A program made the translations under genes and the position numbers. Of a DNA stretch of 64,000 nt, positions 35,382-49,000 are shown in pieces. Under the pieces are notes generated by a model that saw only the letters and a list, made by a program, of their open reading frames with translations, made no database searches and was not told where the DNA came from. Numbering within the stretch: position 1 is the stretch's first letter; each line of letters begins with the position of its first letter. The stretch is taken from assembly GCA_003640385.1 (NCBI GenBank), contig RCAB01000112.1, positions 62,001 to 126,000 of the forward strand, written 5' to 3'. The DNA is from Setaria digitata (lineage: Eukaryota > Nematoda > Chromadorea > Rhabditida > Setariidae).

Positions 35382-36882
35382 CACAGTAATGAACAGTAGC
35401 AGCTACGCTGAATAATCCGTTGTCCTGTTTTAAGGAGTCAGATATATGCCGGTGCTCAAGAAGCAACAAAATGATGCGACTACTCAAACGTACACTCACA
35501 GATCATAGACGGAAAACTGAACAACGAAATCAGGTCATTCACACCTCTAAAAACTAAAAGGCTAGCCGTAAAATACCGAGGCTTCTTCCTAATTCAGTAT
35601 GAAGCTCTCGGTTTCCGCCGACTTGGTAGTATGTTTGGAGTGAAAGGTCAGGAGGTACCTACTACTCTACATTTGTAGGCTGTAGTTCAGGAAGCAAATG
35701 TGTGGACGTGAATGACTTTATATGATAATGGAAAATGCTCAACCAGTAATAGGTTGAGCAATTTGTATTCAAAGTTTCTGAAACATCAACGAATCCTTTA
35801 GCCCAGAAGCTACGTCAGACTTCATTCCGGTTCACGTACTTGCAGTTCCATGAATTTCTCGTCTCATTCTTATATGATTAAATCATTCTACAGCCCATAT
35901 TGTTCCCATTATTTCTATCATGATCTTAGACTGTTTTCACAGCTCTTCAATTTGATATTAAATTCCTAGCACACTTTTGTCCTATTTACAACGAATTAAC
36001 CTCAGGCTCAGTCTTATAATTTTACTTCAGTACTTTCATAGTTTATTATCTTTGATCTATTATTTGCACAATAATTTAGGATAATCTTTTTTGTTTTATG
36101 TTATTTTGCGTGCTTCGATATTGTCGTTGTGTTTGTACCGAGAAAAATTTGCAATCCAGCAAATTATTTCAGATTGTTTATTCTGAACTAAGTGAGGAAG
36201 TAAAGATCCGATATTTTGGTGTAAGAAGTATTTTTGCCTAGTTGTTGTTGTGGAACGGTATTGGAAATCAAGAAATACTTTAAAGGAAGATGTTTAGTAT
36301 GTTAATTGAATGAGCTTCTGTTTCTTTTCGAAGAATTTATTCCCCTTCTTTCTTCACTCCCGTCTCATCTCTTTTCTTTTCAGATTTTTAGTTCAGACTT
36401 TTAAACATTAGCACTTCCTCTGTTAAATTTTCAAAAATAACAAAGATGATGAATTGTTTCGAGAAGTTAAAATAATTGCTAATATTTACTGACTTCTGAA
36501 ATTCCAGCAATTATTTACTGAAAATTTAATATAAAATGATACACTTTATAAAGAACATCATTTATCAAAGTAATTCATTTTCAAAAAATGTTCGCATCAG
36601 CGTATTTCTTGAACTTGACTCAGAAATGTGTATAATCCTATTTCAAGATATTTTCTTATTAACAGCATATTTAATTACAGAAGAATGGGACTGCAGTACA
36701 TGAAGATCAAATTCATTATACATCTTACATCGAAGGAAACGCTGTTCCATTTAAAATATTCGATTCCTCTGAAACATGTATAAAAATTAAAATTTTTGGT
36801 TTACCAGCCAGGAATTTAGTTGATTCATTTTGCTGCTAATTAGCTTTACAAAGAAAAAAAAACAGTGTAGTTGAAGGGAGCT
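35382..36882. other. Intergenic region upstream of PQBP1
   Basis: Should hold the PQBP1 (and operon) promoter and the 3' end of the gene at 36883-39517. I recognise no gene, repeat or RNA in it. Confidence 0.5.
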
Positions 36883-39517
36883 TCATTTCATGCTTCGATA
36901 TGACGAGCTGTACTAAAAGGTAATGAGCTTTGAATCTATGACTAGAATTTAAAATATTTTATGGTATGAAAGATCGAAAAATCTAAAAACAAGCTATTCT
37001 TACCATCTGATAAAAGATAAGAACTGTGAAGATGATAAAAAAAGAAGAGTAGAAGCCAGAAGAAAAAGCACTGCTGAGACTTTCTGAATTTGCTGAATCT
37101 TGAGAGCTGATCCCTTCAGCAATAATGAATCCCTCTCTGATGTTATCTTCATCCTGAAAAGGTATTATCGGTTTGTGGATCTTTTTTTTGTGGAACCCAC
37201 CTAGCCTATAAGCTTTACACAGAAAATTTGTGGTGCTGGAGTTTTTTCAAAAACTTTGAACAGCTAAAAGTTTTCTTATCAGAATTGTATTCCAGCGTTA
37301 ACTGTGACAATGAGCTGAATCCGGAATAAGAAAAGAGAGATGCCTCTGATTCACGGGTTTCATCTTCCAAAATATCAATTGCACCTAAAACTACACCTTA
37401 TGATTCAGTAAAATAATTTAATTACTGCAAGATTCTTGTGGTGTTCAGAAATGGTCAATTAGTTTGACTCATTGTTTAAATTGTTTTTAAATTTCTTTCT
37501 CTTCAGTTTTCCTTCTGATGAATTTCCTTGATGAGAAAGTTTTTCGCTAAGCAACCGTCATACCCATCCAATTTTGCTACCGTTTCAGTAATTAATGAAA
37601 ACTGACCAAGAGGATCATTCATTCTCATGAAACATTCCCAGTCATTAATTGATTCTGAGATGTCCCATTCCCGGTCCTTACCGGCAATTCGTTCAATGCC
37701 ACTTTCCAGGAGCTTACTATCATACCACTTTTGAATAGCTTCCAGTTTCATCAACGATTCATTTGAGGTCGTTAAAGACTTCAGGTTCGACCTTTCATCA
37801 GTGCTTATCTGTAACTGCCAAACTGATTCTGCCTTCTGCATGACCTTTTGAAATTTCCAAGTTCTTTAAATTTCAAATCCTACCGCATATTTCAATCGTT
37901 ATTTATCAAATTTCAATTGCAGTTTCGTTAATGATTCACTCTAAGTTATCAAGAAGTCTTGATTGCATGCCTACGCTATTTTTAAATTTTCAAAAAAAGT
38001 CGAGAATAGAATGAGCTGCAGACTAGTGAAGATCTTCCTGAAGGTAACATCTCATTTCCGTTCTGGTCTATAAGGTTCGTTTCTTCGTGCGGAAGAGACT
38101 TGAGATCATTCCAACTCAGTCCGAACTGTTGACAATCAATTGAGTCATTAGTCATTTCTGGTGAAGCTACAAAAAAACATTAAATGCCTAAATTTCGAGC
38201 AAAAAATTCACTTTTCCAATTAGAAGAATTGAAATTTTAATAATTTTTATACCTGTGCCTGACTTTTTTGTTTCCAATAAATTTAAGGGCAAGTTTTCTA
38301 ATCCAACATAGATTTATGCTTCTTCTAATTGGTAAAATTAGCTTTCAGTAAATGGAATTTCTGTAAAGAAATAATCCCATGAGTAAAAGTTGAAAAGTTT
38401 AATTTACAGGTAGATGTAATTAAGGATTCGGTGGAATGCTGAAGTGTTTTCCATTTTTTATCTTCTGTTGGAATCTCGACAAACATCTTCTCAGCTTCAC
38501 ATCTTAGTATTAATGTGTCCACTTCCAACATTTTATCACAGTAATCACAGATTACTACTTCGCTCTCTGAATGCAATCATTGAAATAGACAAATTATGCT
38601 TTAGTTTCCTATTGAAAATCGCTTGATAATAATGATAATAATAGTGATAGTTAATAATTAATAATAATAATAAAACAGTAATAATAGCAATAACAATATT
38701 AATAAATAATGACGACACTAGTACTAATAATTGGATTTATAATAAATATAAATACAGTGACAGTGGCATCTATTGAAGTAAACTCAGAGACATATATTCT
38801 CGAAAACCGGTAAAGTGGGGAAGCATTCCAAAACAGTCAATTAATTAAAAGCGAACTACTGTTGAGGTGATGAGTGGATATTTCGATAGACGTGAGATGA
38901 TGAATCGGCGCGTCAGTTCAAAGGTGTCTTTTCAGAAGAAACTGGAAATCTCCGCTCTCCTTCCTCCAGTAATAATACACTACCCTTCAATATAACTTAC
39001 TTTTCACTACTGTTTCACTTAAGGGACTTCTTTGACTCATAATTAATGCGTAGTTTACACTTGTAGAATTCTAAAAAGCTATGATTTACAATATTTCCAA
39101 ATAAATGCAACCCAAAATATGTCACTCATTTGTTTTCATCTAAATTGTTTTTAAAGAAACCTTCCAAAAGTGTCATTAATTTTTACAATTAGTTATTATT
39201 GTAGCAAGTGCAGTTCTTTTTTTGATTGAAATGCAAACATTCTGGATGAATTTTTCTTGGGAAATTTATTAAAATTTCTGAAATTGAATAGATTACATAT
39301 TTTCAATGGAGCATTATAATTCTACGGATCTGACAAATTTAAGAGTAAAAGTTGACATTATGAACTGAAACGTTTTGTTAATTTTCCAGCAACAATTCAT
39401 AAGATATTCGGAAAAAATACAAATAACATCAGGTAACTAAAAGAAATTATGCAAAAATTGAATTTCTCATCACCAACCGTCTCGTCCCTCTTCACACTTA
39501 ACAAATGCTTTTACCAT
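36883..39517 (-). CDS. Hypothetical tail-anchored membrane protein (tentative model)
   Basis: Not recognised. Exons that chain in phase: 39478-39517 (ATG), 38408-38566, 38024-38166, 37556-37844, 37221-37384, 37004-37153, 36883-36912, total 324 residues. The best supported is 37556-37844, a long open exon rich in Trp, Glu, Lys and Leu that looks helical, somewhat like a spectrin repeat. Near the N-terminus is a CDYC pair. The sixth exon ends with an acidic, Ser-rich stretch followed by one hydrophobic segment (FYSSFFIIFTVLIFYQM), and the last exon adds only nine residues, so the protein would be tail-anchored. KASH-type nuclear envelope proteins and SNAREs have this layout, but no KASH PPPX ending or SNARE layer is visible. 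The first and last exons are the weakest calls. Codon use and phase match the neighbours, so I think a gene is present even if its ends are wrong. Confidence 0.45.
38625..38730. repeat. AAT/ATT-rich low-complexity tract
   Basis: Imperfect AAT repeats over about 105 bases, within the proposed first intron of the hypothetical membrane protein gene (38567-39477). Confidence 0.85.
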
Positions 39518-40021
39518 GGCTATCTCTTGATATTATCTTTATCAGTTGGTGATAGAAATTGACCTAATAGTATCACTAGGCTTAACTACATTACACATAG
39601 TCATACTTTATAGATCCAATTCAATAAATAAGTTAGTTTCTATCAGCTAAGAAACTAATGATTTACTAATACCTAAACTACGAGACAAAGACAGAATGAA
39701 AGTCAAGAGATATCCACAACCAGACCAAGGTATTCATGATCATCCTTGATTGGTCATATTTTCTCAATGCTCTCTCTTATTACTAGAAAATTCTTTATCT
39801 TCATCATTCCAATTAAAATAATTCCCAGTCTAAAATTATTAAATTAATTTGAAACTACGGCAAGTTTTTCTAATTTACATATAACTGAATGGTGTATTGG
39901 GCGAACGAATTGAACAAGTGTTGTAATGGTAATAATGTCCTTAAAAGATTAGAATAAATTTCAATTAAAAAAAAGTAAAATTTCAAATAATTGAATTTCT
40001 GTTCCTCAAACAGATATGATT
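39518..40021. other. Intergenic region downstream of RPGRIP1L
   Basis: AT-rich, about 500 bases. It would contain the RPGRIP1L 3' untranslated region and the promoter of the tentative downstream gene. No motif stands out. Confidence 0.5.
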
Positions 40022-43000
40022 TCATTCGATTTCTAAAACTCTCCTGTCATCTTCAAGTCGTTCTAGCAGTTCTTTGCTGTACGATACACTTACGTCAATG
40101 CTTGCAACTTCAATATTATTCACGTCAACAACTGAAAGAGTGAATTATTCAAGTAAAAAGACGCGAGAGGTTTCAGAATTGTTACATTTTTAAGCAATTC
40201 ATTTCTTGAAATAATCTTTGAGTGATAAGATTTAGAAGGAAATAGCATGTATTAAAATTTCTGCAATTTCAACAAAACAAAAAGGAATTCTAATGACCAG
40301 ATAATTATAAAATAAAAATCCATTCATAATATGGCTTATTATCAGTAAATTTTGACTACAGTTAACAATATTTTTCACACAGTCATTTGTAATTTTTATT
40401 ATACCTTAATTCTCGAGATTTTTCTCTCCTTAATTACCGTTTTAGACTTTTGTGCTTTTGTATTGCTAAAATTTGGCAAAATTGACTACTGGATTTTTAT
40501 AAACTTACATCGCATTAACTGCTTTTTTGCATTATATTTTGCGCCTAATTCGACGTACGCCACTCCGAGGTCATCACTTGATTTCAAATTATCGCCAGTA
40601 CTTACCAGATTCATTTCCATTCTAAACAAGCATAATGAAATAGAATCCATTCCTGTTTATTACCTAAAAGTATGCAAACTCAATCAGTACCTATTTCCGC
40701 GTTCGATCCATTGCTGTAGCAAGTGACACTGCCGACTGTTTAATGTATAAGCTGCAATAAATTTCTTTTTTATCAGTGAAATTATCAAACTGATAAGCTG
40801 TTGTGATGGCGAAGAGCAGAGGCACTGATGAATGTTCAACGGATGCGGGAATTTTCCTACCTTTTCGGAAATTAAAATCTGTTGATTTCCGTGTATCACG
40901 TGGAAGAACCAATGATTCGCCAGATGCTTCGCATTCATCTGATGGGAAATCTAAAAATTTCCATTCGATACAAACTGATTGACCATCATATGCGGGATCG
41001 ATCAAAGGTGAAAGTTCATGAAGTCGAAGGCTTCCAACGACTAATTCCGCATTGTAAGCATCACTTGGTGCAAGCTAAATATTGATTTTAAGATCTAATT
41101 GAACTCTAGTCATTGAAAAAACTAATGAAATAGATTGAAAAAGAATGAAAGTAATGACATAAATCCAGAAAAGAATGGAAGGATTAATTATATAAATTCA
41201 AAAAGGAAGGATTGAAAATAAAAATTTAAATATAAATATAGGTAATGCTAAAAAATTCTTGCAAACAACAAACAAATTTCAATATTAGTCAAATTATTGT
41301 TTCTAACTTCCTAATATATTCTTCACTAAATAACTCATCTATGTTGGAGGAACTTTTCAAAAAATAATATTTAATATTGTTTAGAAAGTATATCGCAGAA
41401 TATTTGAGTAAAGCAATAAAGCCAGTTTAATTACTGATAATAACTAAGTGATAATTAAATTGCTCTTATTTTTACCTCATCGTTACTGCTATCGTTAGTA
41501 AAATGAAATCTATCACTCGATTTCTGGTAATCAGCACTAATTAATGGAAGATCCTCCTCAACAATTTGTCCATCATCAACTGTCCAGCTACTCATTGTTT
41601 CATCGATGCTACTTGTACTTGCTAAAAGTTGCTTAGATTATATCAGGCAGTTATCCTTTAAATGACTGAAATTAAACCCATAAAAATCTTAAAATAGAAA
41701 TAATTAATTTACGTGAAAATAACTGCTGAATGGGATCTGCAAATTCTACTGCAAGTGGAATTTTACGGCTTTTCTGCAGCAATATTGACGATTTAGGTTG
41801 TTGTTTCATTTCATCCTGAAATTTGTCCTGAATTTCTGTGTTGCTAAAAATGGACAGTTTACTTCTGAATTCAACAGAATTAAAGTTCACTCCAACAAAC
41901 ACTGCCATGGAAGTTAAACAAGATAACGGTAAGAATATCCAAATTAAATTAAAACAAAATTACCTTATGAAACTTCATTCAGATTTCTCTATGTTTGAAA
42001 AGAAAAATTAGTTAATGATAATTACTGTGATATGCTAAACATAACCAACTTAAGTGATACATTGTNGAATATCCAAATTAAATTAAAACAAAATTACCTT
42101 TTGAAACTTCATTCAGATTCCTCTATGTTTGAAAAGAAAAATTAATTAATGATAATTACTGTGATATGCTAAACATAACCAACTTAAGTGATACATTGTA
42201 AACTGCTATAAATTATTTCCAGCATATATTATATTTGCTTTTCCCAAAAAAAAATGACCAATATACAGCATAGGCTACTTTGCTTTCAGTAACTTAGTAA
42301 CTTATCAGTAAAATTAATTAGGTGTTGCTCAAACTTGAAAATGCAAAAGAATGATAGTGATATCAGTTCATTCTGATAAACGACTGTATTGTTAATTTCA
42401 ATTACTAACTATCAGAGTCAGAATTAGAATCTGCTTAAAGTTTTGACAAAGTTTACTTTTTTCAATTCGAAGAATAATTAACAAAAATTAATAAGACTAA
42501 CAACTGAATTCTTCATGAGAAACGCGTTTCACGCCTAGAAGTTACAGTACGTGTTTCCAGCGTGCAAAATCAACCCACACTATTATGAATTTGTTAAAAG
42601 CCAAGACAGAAAATGTACCGTATGAATGGATTGATGTTTTAAATCGCTGTACTTTTCATTATTATAACCTTCCACATCGTCGTCAATATCAGAAGCTTTT
42701 GGCTTAACCTTCTCAACATTGTCCTTCGAATCGGACTGAGATTGGGAGCTTCTGGAATGAGAATATTCACTTGAAACAATGAAGCACGCTGACGAGGGCT
42801 TCTTTGCTTCTTCACTGCGAACAAGAGAATCTATGTGAAGAAAGTTCATATTCGAAAAATTATCGTCTCTAATTTTAAATTAAACGAAGTTTCGCCAGCA
42901 ACGCACTTTAACAACAACTCATTTTCTGATTCAGTCCTGTGAAAATTCCGTAATGATTCTGCCATTTCACAGCTTTCTTCAGCTACACCTCCATCAATAG

Positions 43001-46000
43001 CTTTAAAGTTATTTGCTAAATCACACCAATCATCAGTCATTGACTTTGCCGCACTAATCACGTCAATATTTTCAGTAGCATTTTTCTGAAAATGATTGAG
43101 AAATAATTTTGGCAATTTATTTTGGGAATGAAATTTAAATAAGACATAGTGAAAACAAGTGAAATTGAATTTTGGATAGGAAATTTACTTAGTAGTGATT
43201 TTAAAAAGTCAAATTTTATAGTATTAACACATATTTGTAACAAAACTTCTTAATACTTTAATATTTTCTAATTGCTGTTCAGGAGGATAGTAAGGAAATT
43301 TCCACCGTAATGAAACATCAATTGAAGCTTCTGTTGGTGTATCATTTAACTGCAAATAATGGCAATTTTTTAAAAATTTGAAAGAAAAATTTTTTTTCCA
43401 AAAAAAGTATTTGATTAGAAAACAAATTTCTAAAACGTCCAAGTTAATTTGATAAATGTAAACGATGAATTCTTAAACAAATACTTACTGATGAAATAGG
43501 AAACGTTCCTGAAATGTCGTTATTGTGGACAAGAGGATAAAGGGCGATGTTAACATAACCAAGCTGATGATATCCTTTATCAGAACTTGGCTGCTCTTCC
43601 AATACAGTTACTGTCAAATGCTAAAATGAAAAATTTAATTTAAAGGAGCGAAAACAAATAATTCATTTCAATACCACCCACAAATGAATGAAGAACAGCT
43701 AAGTATGATGACGAATAAAATTTAATAACTGCAAGAATTTACTCAATTGTATAAATTTTATTTTTAAACAGATTCTTCTGTAACTTTCAACAAATTTACT
43801 GCACAACAAGCATATGAAATTTATCAGCTTTCATGTAAAGAAAAATTCTCGTGTTTTAAATTTTCATCTAAAATTCTTACGGAAGAGCGTAAAAAATTGT
43901 ATAGCTCAATTCCTGTTGGCAAAAGCCATGATTTTACGGAATTGTATTCCGGATTGGCATTATTCAGCACTGATTCACTCCGCCATACATCACAATCATA
44001 TAGTTCATAAGAAATAAACGTTGTTGGAGTATAGTTATCTGAAAGCATAGATATTTTCAAAAGCAAAAAAATAAAGTGGGACTTATTTGTAGAGAATGAA
44101 AGTTAGACCTGGAAGCAAAAAGGATTCTTGAAACAAAGCTGAACCTAGAAGAAAGCAGAATTCTTTAAACAACGTTGAATCCGAAAGCAAGAAAGATTTT
44201 TAACACAAAGAAAAGTGTTTATGAAGCGAAAGTGTGGAATTGAGAAGCAATAAATGCATTGAAATAGATAACCTTTGACAAGTTTGTCGAGACCAGTACA
44301 ACGTTTAATATCAATAACTAACATATTTTGCATAGAATGACTGATAAGCTCATCGTTGCTGATTGAATTTTCAGAACTGACAATAGTTAGTTTTTTCTGC
44401 AAATTGAGTTCCAATTACAGAAAACGCTTCAGATTATTTGGAACTCCCATTGAAAGCTTAAAAAAAACATCTAAGAATATTACATTATTAAAATAATCAA
44501 AACCAATTAGTTCTGATTTTTCTGATCAAAATTTCATATGAAGAAAACAATAACGCGTGAATACTATAAAGACAATTGCTTCATTTAATCTCGATAAGCA
44601 GCAAAATAAGAACCAATAGCTTATCGCGTCATCTGTCCAATTTAAGTTTCCCTAAGTGCCTGATACTGTTAGAATCTTGAAAAGTAAACCTGTATCAATA
44701 TCAGGCAAGTAAGAAAGCCCTAATGATTAAGTATTATGAATGTTACTAGGGAATAATGAAGATTTGTCTTTTAAAAGAGAACTTTATATTGTTTAAATGA
44801 ACTCAATTCAAAATGCCTGCTGTCCTTCTTAATAATTTTTGTATTTCGAATAAATGAATGAAATTGTTATTAAGCATAGTATACTTTTTGCAAAGCAAGA
44901 GCCTCGATCATCTTATCACTGATAGCAATATCATATTGTATGGTACCAAATAAACCACCATCTTGGACAGATCGCATTTGCAAGGTACCACAGTACTGCT
45001 CACGCATTTCAAGTAACATCTTCAAGGAAATGACACCCACCGAGCAGAGTACGTAATCTGTGCCACGTGGATGATACATTTCCACTATCACACCGTGCTT
45101 AAAATGTTTCAAGTGCAACATATTTCCGGTAGATAATTACTAAAGATGTTAAAGGTGATTATCGTTTTCGGAAGCAAATAATGATCCAACAAATGAATGA
45201 ATCAAAATCAAGACTTCAGAATCCGTGAACGTAAGTAAAACTAGTGCTTAAAAAAAATCCATGAATGAATAAACTAGAATCAAATTTTAGTGTCTATGAA
45301 GAAGTGAAAAGTAAAGTCATCAGAATTCAAAGAATAAAATATTTTAAAACTTTCCATCTTTCCTGATACTGTTGAAATACTGAAGTTTCTTACCGTTTCC
45401 AAATAATGAAGAAATAAATTTGATACGATAACGTCATAAATGGTTGCAAAATCCATTCGAGTTCTATAATTTTGTACTAAAATATATCTATTAAAAAAGG
45501 AAATTACAGTGGAATTAATTAAAATAATTTACCTGTGGTGTCATGAAAATTTCAGTAACAAATTGTGATGCTATGATTAATTTTAATAAATTTTTAAAAC
45601 ACCATTGTAAAATTTATCAAAGTTAAGGACGAAATTCTAAATATAATCTCAAGTCATCGATAGGATGAAGTTTTAAAGTAAAAAGTAATGCTAATTATTT
45701 TTAGGATTATTTATCATGCTAATTCGCAAGATAAATAATCCTAATTCTTCCATCTCCCTAAATTACATCCCTCGTCACTGAGCATTCTAGGCAAGTATTA
45801 CTTAGTAGCATTTACTTACTCCGGTCCTGTTAGCATTGGTGTTGTTTGTAATTCAAAATCATAAAATTCAATCGCCAAAAATATCACAGGTCGCACAGTT
45901 CCAAGTTGTGATAAGGCATGTGAACTTAGTGATATCTTCGAAAAATGCAACATCATTTCATTCGTTTCTAATGGTCGATCATTCTTCTAAAATATATATG

Positions 46001-49000
46001 ATTTTTTGAAATTTCATTTTTTAATTTGAGGAGATTATATTACTTAAAACTGAAAATTACTTCTTGCTCGCCCTGTAATTGCAGATTATCACAAGATAAT
46101 AATGTGTTTAGATTATTAATTTTTACTAGATAATCAGTTGTAAGATGCCACTTTTTCTTTTGCCAAGCATGATCAGTTTATTATTAGTTAAATTAAATGT
46201 TAAAAGATGAAACGATAGATTTTAAAGTCTTAATAATGAAGGAAATTGGCATGTTGAGTTTGATAATTTTGATAAATTGTTATATTACAGTGATATGCGA
46301 AATAGGCATCTGATCGTCGTATGCAAGTGTCTTCAGACGCATTTCCAAATTTGCAATTTCAGCTTCACGTCCAGTCAGTTGCATAACCAAGTCTTTTATT
46401 TTGTACTCACAGTGAGCCTTAGTTTGTTGCAAATTTTGATTCAGCAAAGCTATCTAAAATTACTCGAAATTCGAAGCTATGAAATCAGCAACCATTTCAC
46501 TGAATGAGTATTCTTTAAAGTAATTAAAATTCTGACAGTAATTCTAAAATACAGCGATCAGTCGCGTTCATCATCTGTCAACAGTAGCTCAATATCTTAT
46601 TGTTTAAATTACACAGGTGAAACTTCATAAGATTACATAAGTTTAGTAGATAAAGTGAGATAAACACCCTAGGTAATATTCTAGTGCTAAGATAAGTACT
46701 GTTCGATACCTGACCTGAAGTGTCACTAATTGTTAAACATCAAGTAGCATAGACGCAGACCTGAATAGATTGATTAACTTTATCTAATATCCATAACTTT
46801 CATTTTTATAGCTGTCCTTTTAAGCATCTATTTCCAAGATGATCTGTACAAATTAAGATTCTGGATGAGTACCTCCTGAAGATGTTGCTCATTGATATTA
46901 TGCTGAATAAGCATCATGTTTCGTACTTTTTCCAGTTCACCATAAATTTCCATATACATCATTTTCCATCTGTACAACATATCATTTAATCAGAAAGAAA
47001 TTCAAACAAATCAAAAAGAATAAAAATTTCCAAAACAAAAATTCACTTGTCGACACCTTCAAAAACGAAGATTCACCTGTCGATATCATCCTGTTCCTCG
47101 TCATCTTTACTTGATGATCGTTCCAGAATGTGAGTTTCAATGATTCGTGTCAGATCATCGTATACTTTTGTAAGACTAAAGTCTGTTTCGTTAGACTTCT
47201 AAAATAGAAACATTTTCCCTTAGAGAGTTATATTTATCTTTTCAATGTCATTTTGTCTGTTTTTCCGATTCTACTTCCGATTCTTCAGAAATATTCTTCT
47301 TGTGAGTGTTCTAGAAGCATCTCATCTACAATCTTATTTTATCTGAAGAATCAACAAACCTCATTTGTTGAGAATCCATCCATTTTCTTTTTCTCGATTT
47401 CACTGTTTTCCTCAATTACCTTATCATTTGATTGTTCAGTTTTCTGAGCAATTCGCTGCTTCAGTTCTTCTTCTAATTCTAACTTTGTTTGCATCAAGCT
47501 TTGGTAATCTTCCTTTAGTTGTGAATATTTAACGAGCAATACATTGAGTTGCTTTTCCGCCTCTGCTATTCGTTGGACATTTTGCGCTTCTTGATGTTTG
47601 TTACCTTCCACTGTCAGTTGCTCGATTGCTAGTGAACTATGAAAAAAAAAAGATAACATATATTTCAGCATAATTAATCTCGCGTATCCATTCACGTATT
47701 CTACGTATCTACTTACGTGTTCTGACTACTAATCTATATAACTAGCATGGCCGTTCTTAGTGAACGCAGGCTTGATGGATGCCATTTTTTGTACCATCTT
47801 GCGCTTTTTGAAGTTTAGTAAATTACGAAATATTTAAGAAAGAATTAAATCATTTAGGCCTAAAATCATAAGAAAAAAAAAAGAATTTATCCATTTCAAT
47901 AAAGGGAATTTGAAATTTGAATAGAAAAGACCAACAAACAAGCGTGAAAAACGAACTTCTGTACAAGTTTCTCGTTTGCTTGACGCAACATGTTATTCTC
48001 TTCACGTACCATTTCCAATTCCTTTTCTAACAACTGAGCATTTTTGGATATCTTTACAGCTACAGCATCAGTACCCAACGATAATTCACTTAATTGCTGC
48101 TGTAATTCTGATTCCTGACTTGACTTCCTTTGGAGTTCTTCCAAAACTTGATCATATTCTTCTTTGAGCCTTGCTAATTGCTAAAATTCAAAACAATTTC
48201 CATAATTCGATATAAAAGTAAGTAAATACGGTCGTTATAATACCAGAAGGAATTACTTAAACAATTTTAAAGAAAATAAGCTTTTATATTAATATTTTAG
48301 TTATCATTTACTGAACAATTCAAATTATGAAACACATTTTAAATGTTAAGGCAAAGCATAGCATACATCAAAAGCATAGAAGTTTATCATTTTATCATTC
48401 TTGCTTTACAATGTCATTAATTATCGCTTAATTTACTGCTTTCAGAGAGTGTTACATTTAAGGCAAATATTGGGGACTCACTAAACTTATCAGTTCTGTT
48501 CTTAAAAAATAAAAAAGAAACAGAGAAGAGAATTTAGCGGGATTTTTCGTGAAATACTTTCGAAAAATAATCCAAAGGAGCAAACTTGCTGCAAATTGTT
48601 CAACTTGCTTGAAAGCAAGCAGCATTCGTCTTCCTTCTCTTTCAGTTCTCTGTTTAATTTCACGAACAACGCCTTATCCAGAATCAGTGACCTCCTTAAA
48701 TTATCACAATCAGTTATTCACTCTTTTTATCACATTTTTAGACGTATGAAGAAGTTATTCTGTGACTTCAATCTGCGTAACACGTATGTTACACGTCAGA
48801 CACGGAGGTACATCGATCAACCGATTCCTACGATATTAGCTATTAGGATTTATTTTCATTCTGAAAGCTAGCACTTCACTGCTTAGAAAGGTGCAAAAAC
48901 TGTTTTAATTAAAGGGGTAGGAAATATCAAAAAACTTTTATTTGATTTACCTATCGGAGGTTCGTGATCCATCTGTTGATGGCCTTCGTTCAGTACTGAT

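Noticed and set aside
40691..40860. Open frame continuing from the RPGRIP1L exon at 40861-41074 ([12 protein letters not shown]...)
   Set aside because: It is intron read-through. A GT donor after the FNFRK codons and an acceptor at 40751 restore the family sequence in another frame.
45098..45121. Extension of an RPGRIP1L exon upstream to an ATG at 45121
   Set aside because: The only acceptor further up brings an immediate TAA. The acceptor at 45098-45099 keeps phase and matches the C2 domain.
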